Positions 1-8,202 of a DNA stretch of 63,889 nt are shown here, piece after piece. Made by a program: the position numbers and the translations under genes. The DNA comes from Bacteroidia bacterium (GTDB taxonomy: Bacteria; Bacteroidota; Bacteroidia; CAILMK01; JBBDIG01). The notes beneath the pieces were generated by a model. It saw only the letters and a list, made by a program, of their open reading frames with translations. It ran no database searches and was not told the origin of the DNA. The stretch covers positions 1-63,889 of the forward strand of contig JBBDIG010000057.1 in NCBI GenBank assembly GCA_040880525.1, read 5' to 3'. Numbering within the stretch: the stretch's first letter is position 1; every line of letters begins with the position of its first letter.

Positions 1-16
1 GCGGGGGCGCCCCCGC
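1..16. repeat. Perfect 16-bp GC palindrome at window edge
   Basis: The first 16 bases are their own reverse complement (GCGGGGGC followed by GCCCCCGC). It could be the stem of a terminator or a repeat belonging to the sequence left of the window, but no T-tract follows on the + strand and the left side is not visible, so its role cannot be decided. Confidence 0.4.
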
Positions 17-127
17 CCAGGAAGCTGCCCGGACAGAGTTCCGATTACACACCCACTGAATTAGGTAGACCAATCGTTCTTTCCAGACCATTTTATAACC
101 GGACACAGAGTAGCACGGTCTTCTTAG

Positions 128-135
128 TAATTTTG
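128..135 (+). promoter_or_regulatory. Bacteroidota -7 element (TAATTTTG)
   Basis: The 8-mer fits the Bacteroidota housekeeping -7 consensus TAnnTTTG. It lies 19 bases before the TTG start of the following small gene, giving a very short leader and supporting that non-ATG start. No clear -33 TTG is present at the expected distance. Confidence 0.5.
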
Positions 136-154
136 CACTTTCCTATATATACCC

Positions 155-703
155 TTGAAATTCTTCAATTCCATAACTGCATTGCTCCTTGTGCTCCTGA
201 TCTGCACCTCGGGAGGATACCTTGTTGTCGCTAAGTTCCAACAGTGGCAAGTGAGGAAAGAGATGAAAAAGCGCATCGAAAAGGGCGTTCCGGAGGATCA
301 ACTTACGCTGCTGAAATTTCACAGATACCAGACGGGGGCTGCCTCCACGGAAACATTTACATGGACAAAGCACGGCAGGGAATTCCGTCACTATGGCGAA
401 ATGTATGACATCGTGAGGCAAGAAGAATTAGGTGACACTATGTACTTTTACTGCATCCACGACTTTAAGGAATCGAAAATATACGCCCGGATTGACAAGC
501 TCACGGGGCTGGAGGTGCAAACAAATCCTTATCAACGGCAGCGCTCACAGGTATTTTCCCGGTTTCTTACATTCGTATATCTTGCTGAATATGGAGAATT
601 TAATTCTACCATAAATTCTGTTGATCTCCATTATAGGGTCTACAGCTTTTCCATTTCTACTTGGATAAAAGCACCGGAATCACCACCTCCGCAGGTTGTC
701 TGA
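155..703 (+). CDS. Small membrane-anchored protein upstream of a TonB receptor, unknown function
   Basis: This predicted 182-residue protein has one hydrophobic N-terminal segment (about residues 6-25), best read as an inner-membrane anchor because no clear signal-peptidase site follows. A highly basic stretch (QVRKEMKKRIEKG) comes next, then a mostly polar domain. The start is TTG, just downstream of a TAnnTTTG element; no nearby ATG is in frame. It lies 187 bases upstream of a TonB-dependent receptor on the same strand, an arrangement I associate with Bacteroidota receptor loci, so a role linked to that uptake system is an inference from position only. I cannot name the family, and no catalytic motif is visible. 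Confidence 0.7.
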   Translation: MKFFNSITALLLVLLICTSGGYLVVAKFQQWQVRKEMKKRIEKGVPEDQLTLLKFHRYQTGAASTETFTWTKHGREFRHYGEMYDIVRQEELGDTMYFYCIHDFKESKIYARIDKLTGLEVQTNPYQRQRSQVFSRFLTFVYLAEYGEFNSTINSVDLHYRVYSFSISTWIKAPESPPPQVV

Positions 704-890
704 CCCCTTCCAACTTTTCTGTGTATGGCATTTCCTGCAATTTCTTGCTAAGGGGTGAATGGTCATATTACGCTTTTTTCTATTATGAATTAATGCAGGA
801 GCAATAGATGAAAACCGTAGTGTTTTCATCTAATCTTCTTCCATTATTTTAAAATAGGATTCTCATTTAAATTTTAATTTAGAAACAAGC

Positions 891-3296
891 ATGAAGATTA
901 TTTTAATGCTCTGTCTCTTCCTGGGCTTTGCTTTGGCCGGGAGTGCCCAGATTTTGACCATCAAAGACCGGGAAACCAATCAACCTGTGGAAATTGTAAA
1001 CCTGATAAGTGAAAACCCACGGGCCTATGCCATAACCAATGCAGAAGGCCAGGCCGATATTTCGGAATTTAAAGGTGCGGCTCATATTCACATCACCCGG
1101 CTTGGCTATAAAGCCGTGGTAAAAAGCTTTGCTGAAATTGAAAATTCATCCTTCATTATTCAACTAGAACCTTCTGTTCTTAACCTGGATGAAGTGGTAT
1201 TTTCAGCAACGCGGTGGCGGCAATCGTCTGGCAATACGCCCTCAAAAGTCGCGACCATTTCCCCACGGGAAGTAGCGCTGCAAAACCCGCAAACGGCTGC
1301 TGATCTGCTGGGGATTTCAGGCAAGGTGTTTATCCAAAAAAGCCAGCAGGGTGGCGGCAGCCCCATGATCAGAGGCTTTGCCACGAATCGCCTTCTCTAC
1401 ACCATTGATGGCGTGAGAATGAACACCGCGATATTCCGTAGCGGCAATATCCAGAACGTAATTTCCCTGGATCCTTTCGCCATTGCAAATACTGAAGTGC
1501 TTTTTGGCCCTGGCTCAGTAATGTATGGCAGCGATGCAATTGGTGGTGTGATGAGCTTTCAGACGCTCTCACCGCAGCTTTCTTTGAAGGACAACCCACT
1601 GATTGCAGGCACGGTCGTTACACGATATTCATCCGCCAACAATGAACGGACAGCGCACTTCGATATTAATGTTGGCTGGAAAAAGTGGGCGTTTGTAAGC
1701 AGCATCAGCTCATTCGATTACGACCACTTGCGCCAGGGCAGCCACGGGCCTGACGATTATTTAAAGCCCGTTTACGTGCAGCGCATTGGCAGCATGGACA
1801 GGATAATAACCCAGGACGACCCGCTGCTCCAGGTGCCATCAGCCTATTCTCAAATAAATATAATGCAGAAGGTGAGGTTCAAACCAAACGAAAAGTGGGA
1901 TTTTGTTTATGGTTTTCATTTCTCAGAAACATCACCCTATGGCCGCTATGACAGGCACAACAGGTTGCGGAACGGACAGCCCCGGTACGCAGAATGGAAC
2001 TATGGCCCGCAAAAGTGGATGATGAACAACCTGAACATTACCCACAGCGGGAACAATGAACTGTATGACGACTTTACCCTCCGGCTGGCGCAGCAAACAT
2101 TTGGAGAAAGCCGTATTGACCGCGTATTGAATGACGCCACCAGGACTACCCAGGCTGAGGAGGTGATGGCATACTCCGTCAGTGCTGATTTCATAAAGGC
2201 AACGGGTGCTAAAAACACGGTGACCTACGGTGTGGAATATATCCTGAACGATGTGGCATCTACGGGTGTGGTTAGGAATATTGAAACGGGAAATGTAATG
2301 CCCGGGCCAGCGCGCTATCCGCAAGCGCAGTGGCAGAGCATGGCCGCGTTTGTACAAGACCAGTTTAAGGTATCCGAGAAATTAACCTTGCAGGCGGGGC
2401 TGCGCTACAACCGGTTTGCATTGGATGCCGATTTCGATACCACCTTTTACCCATTTCCATTTACCACCGCCAACATCAACAGCGGCTCCTTAACAGGTAG
2501 TGCAGGTGCCGTTTTTCGTCCGTCTGAAACCTGGGTTTTCAGTGCCAGTTTCGGTACTGCCTTCCGCTCGCCCAATGTGGATGATTTGGGCAAGGTGTTC
2601 GATTCTGAGCCAGGGGCGGTTACCGTTCCTAATCCTGGTCTGGAAGCGGAATATGCCTATAATTTCGACCTGGGCATTGCAAAGGTTTTCGGGGACCGGC
2701 TGAAGCTGGACATAACCGGCTACTATACGCTTTTGGAAAATGCGCTCGTAAGGCGGAATTTCTCGCTGAACGGCCAGGACAGTATTATATACCGGGGGGA
2801 ACTGAGCCGGGTACAGGCCATTCAGAATGCAGCCGTAGCCAACATATATGGAATTCAGGCCGGCATTGAATTCAGGCTTGGTGCCGGATTCAGGTTCTCG
2901 TCTGACCTGAACTACCAGCAAGGCGAGGAAGAACTTGATGATGGCTCCTCAAGTGCTTCACGCCATGCAGCACCAATGTTTGGTGTTTCGCGGCTAAACT
3001 TCAAAGCAAACGATCTGAGCCTGCAACTCTATGCCATGTACCAGGGGGAAAAGTCGCATTTGGAGCTGCCTGCTGAAGAGCAGCAGAAAACTGAAATCTA
3101 TGCTTTGGACGGGAATGGCGATACCTATTCTCCCTCATGGTACACGCTGAATTTTAAGGCGCAATACCAGTTTACCAAAATGCTTGGCGCCAGTGCAGGG
3201 ATCGAAAACCTGACTGACCAGCGCTACCGGCCATTCGCCTCAGGTATTTCAGCGCCCGGCAGGAACTTCATCTTGACTCTTAACGCCCGGTTTTAA
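891..3296 (+). CDS. TonB-dependent outer-membrane receptor
   Basis: This 801-residue protein is a TonB-dependent receptor that would import a ligand across the outer membrane using TonB/ExbBD energy. A signal peptide (residues 1-19, ending GSAQ) is followed by a carboxypeptidase-regulatory-like beta-sandwich (about 22-100), a plug domain (about 115-225, with the typical segments IRGFATNRLLYTIDGVR and VLFGPGSVMYGSDAIGGV) and a beta-barrel to the C-terminus, which ends in an aromatic residue (LTLNARF). The plug resembles the haem/siderophore receptor subgroup more than SusC: it is shorter than SusC proteins and no SusD gene follows. The ligand cannot be read from sequence. The partner could be the small anchored protein upstream. 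Confidence 0.92.
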   Translation: MKIILMLCLFLGFALAGSAQILTIKDRETNQPVEIVNLISENPRAYAITNAEGQADISEFKGAAHIHITRLGYKAVVKSFAEIENSSFIIQLEPSVLNLDEVVFSATRWRQSSGNTPSKVATISPREVALQNPQTAADLLGISGKVFIQKSQQGGGSPMIRGFATNRLLYTIDGVRMNTAIFRSGNIQNVISLDPFAIANTEVLFGPGSVMYGSDAIGGVMSFQTLSPQLSLKDNPLIAGTVVTRYSSANNERTAHFDINVGWKKWAFVSSISSFDYDHLRQGSHGPDDYLKPVYVQRIGSMDRIITQDDPLLQVPSAYSQINIMQKVRFKPNEKWDFVYGFHFSETSPYGRYDRHNRLRNGQPRYAEWNYGPQKWMMNNLNITHSGNNELYDDFTLRLAQQTFGESRIDRVLNDATRTTQAEEVMAYSVSADFIKATGAKNTVTYGVEYILNDVASTGVVRNIETGNVMPGPARYPQAQWQSMAAFVQDQFKVSEKLTLQAGLRYNRFALDADFDTTFYPFPFTTANINSGSLTGSAGAVFRPSETWVFSASFGTAFRSPNVDDLGKVFDSEPGAVTVPNPGLEAEYAYNFDLGIAKVFGDRLKLDITGYYTLLENALVRRNFSLNGQDSIIYRGELSRVQAIQNAAVANIYGIQAGIEFRLGAGFRFSSDLNYQQGEEELDDGSSSASRHAAPMFGVSRLNFKANDLSLQLYAMYQGEKSHLELPAEEQQKTEIYALDGNGDTYSPSWYTLNFKAQYQFTKMLGASAGIENLTDQRYRPFASGISAPGRNFILTLNARF

Positions 3297-3421
3297 AATA
3301 GCAAAGGCCGAATTTTGAGTAAATAATTCCTGGTGTTTTGTTTTATGACCCCGAAGGGATAAAGGCTTTTAAATACTCGTTTCCGGTATTCTCAGCAGGA
3401 GGAATCGGGGAATTGCTTTTT

Positions 3422-4675
3422 ATGCAACATTCTGCCAATCTATATCCTTATTTTATTCAAAAGGAAAAATTAATTGTGGTCAGGCTAAAGAAACCATTAA
3501 GACGATTAGCGAAGAAGGTAGGGAATCCAATCAGAAAGTTGAGGCTGGGGGCGAAGCAAACCTTTGGCTGGCTGGAGACACCGAAAATCCTGCCTTTCAG
3601 AGGATTTGGCAATCAGGATGAGATTTGCGTCAGGGGGATGGTTTTGGAAGACCGCGGGCTGGCCCAGCCGGAAGAGAGCGATAAGATCTGGCAAAATATC
3701 CTGGCCATGTACAAACGCTTCAAGAGTGACGTAATCCCTGGCGTACAGGTGAAGGTTACTTTTTATGGATATGAGGAAGTGGTGGAAACCGATGAACAGG
3801 GATTTTTCGAAGCACGATTTTTCCTGAACGGAGATATCAGTGATGAAACGGCATGGCACCCTGTGCAGATTGAGTTGCTCGATAGGATCATGGTAAACCA
3901 GGAGCCTGTGGTTGCCTTAGGCGAGGTGATGATCCTGCAGCGGGAGAGCAATTTTGGAATCATCTCTGACGTGGACGATACGATCCTGATCTCTCACGCC
4001 ACCAATACCTGGAAGAAATTCAGGTTGCTGATGCTGAAGAATGCCCACACGCGCCTGCCTTTTGAGGGCGTGGCAGCTTTTTACCGGGCGCTGCAGGAGG
4101 GGAAGAACTGTCTTTGCTTTAATCCAATATTTTTTGTGAGCAGCAGCGAATGGAACCTCTACGACCTGCTTGCCGACTTCTGTGCTGTGCAGGGAATTCC
4201 AAAAGGACCATTTTTGCTCAAAACACTCAAGGACGACTGGTATAAGGTATGGAAATCAGGCGGTGGAAATCACGACCATAAACTTGTGAAAATACGTCAC
4301 ATCCTCACGACCTTTCATGGCCTTGACTTTATCCTGATCGGAGACAGCGGCCAGCACGATGCAGAGCTTTATAGCCAGGCAGTGGAAGAATTCCCCGGAA
4401 GGATAAAGGCAATATACATCCGAGACGTGAGCCACAACAAGCGGCACCGGGAAGTGCAGGAAATTGCACGCACCATGCACACGAAAGGAGTTGAAATGCT
4501 GGTAGTGGAAAATACAGAGGCTGCCGCAGCCCATGCCATTGCCTGTGGATATATAGCCCATTCAGCGATGGAATCAATTAAAGAAAACCGGGAGCGGGAT
4601 CTGGAAGCTCCTCGTCAGGAAGGGTTGAGCATAGAAGAGGAAGCTCCTGGAAAAGCACTAAGCACCGAAAGTTGA
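3422..4675 (+). CDS. App1-family phosphatidate phosphatase-like protein (DUF2183)
   Basis: The protein (417 residues from this ATG) carries a DUF2183/App1 catalytic domain in its second half. The HAD-like motif ISDVDDT supplies the two aspartates of a DxDxT nucleophile, and further on come the segments FVSSSEWNLYDLL and LIGDSGQHDAELY, both typical of this family. Yeast App1 is a Mg-dependent phosphatidate phosphatase; bacterial members are uncharacterised, so the lipid substrate is an inference. The N-terminal half is a beta-rich region. The start is uncertain: an upstream TTG (3338), this ATG and a GTG (3476) with an AAGGA motif upstream are all in frame. It stands alone between the receptor and the ATPase gene. 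Confidence 0.8.
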   Translation: MQHSANLYPYFIQKEKLIVVRLKKPLRRLAKKVGNPIRKLRLGAKQTFGWLETPKILPFRGFGNQDEICVRGMVLEDRGLAQPEESDKIWQNILAMYKRFKSDVIPGVQVKVTFYGYEEVVETDEQGFFEARFFLNGDISDETAWHPVQIELLDRIMVNQEPVVALGEVMILQRESNFGIISDVDDTILISHATNTWKKFRLLMLKNAHTRLPFEGVAAFYRALQEGKNCLCFNPIFFVSSSEWNLYDLLADFCAVQGIPKGPFLLKTLKDDWYKVWKSGGGNHDHKLVKIRHILTTFHGLDFILIGDSGQHDAELYSQAVEEFPGRIKAIYIRDVSHNKRHREVQEIARTMHTKGVEMLVVENTEAAAAHAIACGYIAHSAMESIKENRERDLEAPRQEGLSIEEEAPGKALSTES

Positions 4676-4775
4676 TTTTGGAGCAAAGCCATCGTCCCTG
4701 AGAAATTTATCCATCAAGTTTTCCGGTGATTCTACTTGCCCCGGAAATGCGTGGCGATCTTCCCTTAGCCTTAAA

Positions 4776-4868
4776 ATCCCTGCATGTATTATTACATTTA
4801 TGCAAATTGCAGGGATATTTTATTTTTTCCCTGTAAATTGCATCTAAATTGGACAAATTGCAGGGATA
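4776..4868 (+). repeat. Alternating TGCAGGGAT repeats in front of the ATPase gene
   Basis: Four related boxes lie in the 94 bases before the next gene. ATCCCTGCA (4776-4784) is inverted against TGCAGGGAT (4808-4816). TCCCTGTAAATTGCA (4828-4842) is again inverted. A second AAATTGCAGGGATA (4855-4868) exactly repeats 4804-4817 and ends one base before the ATG. CAGGGA/TCCCTG can pair across 4810-4833. The arrangement looks like an operator or an RNA control element covering the promoter and ribosome-binding region; this is inferred from position. Confidence 0.7.
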
Positions 4869-4869
4869 A

Positions 4870-6039
4870 ATGGAACAGATTCAAAGAACGGCTGCGGAAG
4901 GTATACGCAAGAAGCTGTCACGCTCCCCGGCTGTGGCGATATTGGGACCCAGGCAGGTGGGCAAAACCTACCTTGCCAGGCAGATTGCTAAAGAACTTTC
5001 CAAACCGGCTGTGTGGCTGGACTTGGAAGATGCGGACGACCTCAATAAGCTGGATGATCCGGGCATTTATCTTCGGTCGCAGCAGGATAAGCTGGTGGTA
5101 ATTGACGAGATACAGCGAAAGCCGGAGTTGTTTCCCTTGTTGCGGGTATTAATTGATGAAAACCGCCAGTCCGGCCGCTTTTTGCTCACCGGATCGGCTT
5201 CCCCGGACTTTATCCGCGATAGTGCTGAATCTCTTGCCGGGCGGATAAGTTATCTCCATCTGGGAGGAATATCGCTGTTGGAAGCACCGGAAATTGCGCT
5301 TAACACCCGCTGGCTCCGGGGCGGCTATCCCGATGCTTTGCTTGCCCCCGATGATGAAGCTGCCTCAGAATGGCTTGCTGATTTGCTGGAGGCCTACCTG
5401 TTTCGTGACTTGCCGATGCTGGGACTTTCTGTACCGCAACCTGTGGTGCGAAGGCTCTGGACCATGATCGGCCACAGCCAGAGTTCCATCACCAATGTCA
5501 GCCTCCTTTCGAAATCGCTGGGCATTACCCGGCAAAAAGTCATTGAGGTGATTGAGTATCTTGAAGCAGCCTTTCTCATATTCAGGTTGGAGCCATTTTA
5601 TATAAATGTAAAAAAGCGGCTGGTGAAATCACCTAAGTTCTACGTAAAGGACTGTGGCCTGCTGCACTCGCTCCTGCACATCCGGCATTTTGACGCCCTT
5701 GCCGCACACCCCGTGGCCGGAGGCTCGTTTGAAGGAATGGCCATTGAGATGATAGTGCAATCAATGCCAGGCAATCTACAGCACTATTTCTATCGGACGC
5801 AGGACGGTGCTGAGATTGATTTATTGCTTGTGAACAGCCTGCAACCTGTTGCTGCCATTGAGATAAAGCGAAGCAATGCCCCCAAAACCACCAAGGGACT
5901 GACCGAGGCCGTGAAGACCCTGGAAGTGCCAAACACCTTTATCCTTACCCCGGGAAGTGACGACTATCCGGTTTCAGAAAATGTACGGGTCTGCTCCATC
6001 CATGATTTTCTGAAAGACTACCTGCCGCGACTTTCTTAA
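4870..6039 (+). CDS. AAA-type ATPase with DUF4143 C-terminal domain
   Basis: This 389-residue P-loop ATPase has a Walker A motif GPRQVGKT (residues 26-33), Walker B VVIDE (about 76-80), a sensor-like LTGSAS segment, and a C-terminal DUF4143 region. Near its end is a PD-(D/E)xK-nuclease-like pattern (EIDLLL then AIEIKRS). Such proteins are very common in bacteria and archaea, often in accessory DNA, and no member has a firmly established role that I know of. The ATG follows directly on a 14-base repeat that is duplicated upstream, suggesting tight control of this gene. It converges with the gene to its right. The family call is secure; function is unknown. Confidence 0.88.
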   Translation: MEQIQRTAAEGIRKKLSRSPAVAILGPRQVGKTYLARQIAKELSKPAVWLDLEDADDLNKLDDPGIYLRSQQDKLVVIDEIQRKPELFPLLRVLIDENRQSGRFLLTGSASPDFIRDSAESLAGRISYLHLGGISLLEAPEIALNTRWLRGGYPDALLAPDDEAASEWLADLLEAYLFRDLPMLGLSVPQPVVRRLWTMIGHSQSSITNVSLLSKSLGITRQKVIEVIEYLEAAFLIFRLEPFYINVKKRLVKSPKFYVKDCGLLHSLLHIRHFDALAAHPVAGGSFEGMAIEMIVQSMPGNLQHYFYRTQDGAEIDLLLVNSLQPVAAIEIKRSNAPKTTKGLTEAVKTLEVPNTFILTPGSDDYPVSENVRVCSIHDFLKDYLPRLS

Positions 6040-6054
6040 CTACCTCTCCTTATT

Positions 6055-7700
6055 TCAGCGGATAAGGTGCATTGTCCCTGTAATGGTTTCAGCGGGCAGG
6101 ATTGGCAGGGCGGGCGTGTAGCGAAGGGTATAGGCATAGGTGCCTTCGGGCAGGAGGTTTCCGGCCGATTTACCGCCCCAGCCATTTTCCACATTATTGG
6201 TGAAGAATACTTCCATGCCCCAGCGGTTGAAGATGCGGAGGGAGTATTGCTGTGGAGCGCATTCCAGTATGGGACGCCATAGTTCGTTCCTGTCATCATT
6301 GTTGGGGCTGAAGGCGCTGGGCACAAAGGCGCGGCAACTGCATTGCTTTTCGTAAATCAGGGTTTCATGGGTAAACCGCATGCATTGGTAATTGTAACGC
6401 TGTAGGTGCCACCGGTGCTCACCTGCCTTTCCTTTCCTGTTGATCCATTATCCCATAATAGGCTGCCATCAGCATGGCCTACATTGAGGGTAACGGACTG
6501 GCCGGTACAAAGGAGAATTGAATCTGGGAGGATGTTTTGAGGCTCGGCCTCGAACCGGACAAAGACTTCGCCTGATGCCTTGCAGGATCCCTGGGTAGCG
6601 GTGACGCTGTAACGGCCGGATTGCGAAATGACATAATCCGGCTCGGTTTGGCCATCCTGCCACATGTAGTCCGGCCCGTCAGGAAGGGTGATATTAAGGT
6701 TGCTGCCGTGGCAAAGCACCGTATCCTGTGGTAACTGGAAGGAGAAATAGCCTGAGCCGTCCACCACAATGCTGTCGGTGAAGGTATGGCCGTCAATGGT
6801 AACGTTGCACCAGTAAGTGCCGGGCGAATCCACTACAAGGCTGTCGCCCGTGCTGCCGTCTGACCAGAGGATTACGGCATCATCAAAATTGAAATAATGC
6901 CTAAGGACAATTTGATCGCCATGGCAAATAGAGGTGTCAGGGCCAAGCTGCAGGGTTTGCACGGAGATGTCGTCAAAATGGTAATAAATCTGTGGCACTA
7001 ATAAAATTGGGAGATGGTTGGTCATGCCGGCCTTTGCAAAGTTGCTGATAATGAAAACCTTTTCCCATCCTTCTGCCCGGTGCAGGCCAGATACCGTCAT
7101 CCATCCTGCCGTGTCATCCAGGTAGTTGTCCGGGGGGTTGGCAATATGCGGCAGACTGTTCAGATCAATCAAATACGTGTCCCGCAAAAAAATATGTTCC
7201 TTGTAAAATTGAAGTCCTACATCTGAGATGGCATTGGAGCTATTACTAATGACTTTTAAGTTTACGTGCATTCGGACATGGTAAAGCATATCTTTTTGAA
7301 GAGTGTCTTTCAATTCTCCTGTCACTTCGGAGCGGCACTCATGATTTCTATTACCACAATTAAATCCAAGCATTAGCACATTAACAAATGCCCTGCCTGT
7401 GCGAGGGTACTGAAATGCACCATGAAGATGAGGAGGCCGATATCCGGGATCGATGGCGGAATCACTATAATATTGGTAGGAGCGCCCAGGTGTGGAAACA
7501 GTCCAATATTTCGCTCCACGGTCCCAATAAAATATCGGACGATTTGGATCTTCTTCTTCAAATCCCGGGTTTAGCACGAGGTTTTGGGAAAGCCCCCACC
7601 CCGGCAACAAGCATAAAAAGAGCAGGGGAATTACCCCCCGCTCTTTAAATAACTCTAAAAGGTTAATCCTGCACCACAAGAAATGGGGACTGGGTTTCAT
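6055..7700 (-). pseudogene. T9SS type B secreted Ig-like protein, single-base frameshift
   Basis: Two overlapping reading frames make up one protein of about 548 residues. The first (7700 to 6357, 447 residues) has a signal peptide (ending GLSQ), a jellyroll-like segment beginning NLVLNPGFEE, and about three Ig-like repeats of the form LCxGxxxxL...W.dGsTg...v...GtY.vt. The second (6381 to 6055) holds the gliding-motility-associated C-terminal domain used for T9SS type B export (CRAFVPSAFSPNNDDRNE, LRIFNRWGMEVF, GTYAYTLRY). The frames join if one T is restored to the TTT run at 6373-6375 (minus-strand reading NACG-FTHETL). As sequenced, the product stops before its secretion signal. A sequencing error, a recent null mutation or frameshifting in vivo are all possible. 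Confidence 0.82.
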
Positions 7701-8068
7701 GTTTTCAGATTAAAGAATCAGCAAATTACACTTTTTTAATTTTTCTGTTTTAAAATCATCAAAGAATCTTGCACAATGCCGTATGGATTCTATACCGTAC
7801 CGCCTTCTGGGGATAAATTTTATCTGGTATTTTAGTATTAAAACCCTGGTTTTTAACTCTGATCAATCTTCCATCATTGATTCCCGGACTAATCGGTTCG
7901 ATAACACTCGACAACGGTGAAGATACACCCCATGGATACGAAAACATGTATTTAGCTTCTAAAACAATAACTTCATTTGCTGTGACTATTTGGGCAATTT
8001 GTGGTGTATTGATTTATGATAAAATATTAAAATTGAGAAAATAGAATAAAGAACGCTATCAGCTATCA
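7701..8068. other. AT-rich gap with a possible gene remnant
   Basis: No full gene is evident in this stretch. An open + strand stretch from about 7817 to 8044 could encode a short peptide ending in a hydrophobic segment, but it has no convincing start at its left end and no recognised relatives; its only ATG is at 7946. I see no promoter element of the TAnnTTTG type here on either strand. Confidence 0.4.
7946..8044 (+). CDS. Possible 32-residue single-helix peptide, doubtful
   Basis: A 32-codon reading frame starts at ATG 7946 and encodes one hydrophobic segment (SFAVTIWAICGVLIYD) flanked by lysines, as in a tiny membrane peptide. The same frame stays open without an ATG for about 130 bases upstream, so this may instead be the tail of a decayed gene. 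There is no ribosome-binding site or promoter motif that I can defend. It is listed because the composition is unlike random AT-rich spacer. Confidence 0.2.
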   Translation: MYLASKTITSFAVTIWAICGVLIYDKILKLRK

Positions 8069-8129
8069 CTGTCTCGTCCTGAAATCCTGGACCGCACGCG
8101 TTACGCTTCGCTAAACGCGCGCGAACGGG
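8069..8129 (+). repeat. 61-bp dispersed repeat, copy 1
   Basis: This segment matches 12132-12192 at 54 of 61 positions with no gaps, in the same orientation. It is much more GC-rich than its surroundings and can fold (CGCGTT 8097-8102 with AACGCG 8114-8119). It sits in a long intergenic gap beside the terminator of the PKD protein gene. It could be a small mobile-element remnant or a MITE-like repeat; no transposase is near. Confidence 0.75.
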
Positions 8130-8152
8130 TGGCGTCCAGAGAAGCGCATAAA

Positions 8153-8181
8153 AAAAGCCCGGCAAAAGGGGCCGGGCTTTT
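8153..8181 (-). terminator. Rho-independent terminator of the PKD protein gene
   Basis: An 11-bp perfect stem (AAAAGCCCGGC at 8153-8163 with GCCGGGCTTTT at 8171-8181) has a 7-base loop. Read on the minus strand it is followed by a run of T (complement of the A-run ending at 8150). It lies about 20 bases past the stop of the minus-strand gene ending at 8203. Confidence 0.85.
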
Positions 8182-8202
8182 CTAAATGAATAATTGTGAA
8201 GT

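Noticed and set aside
4784-5101. Possible + strand gene overlapping the ATPase start
   Set aside because: It is out of frame with the well-supported ATPase and consists of repeats and shadow sequence.
6055-6381. Separate small T9SS gene
   Set aside because: The frame has no signal peptide and directly continues the upstream frame once one base is restored.
7759-7947. Minus-strand frame of 62 codons in the gap after the frameshifted gene
   Set aside because: No start signal, no recognisable domain, and it overlaps another weak frame on the + strand.
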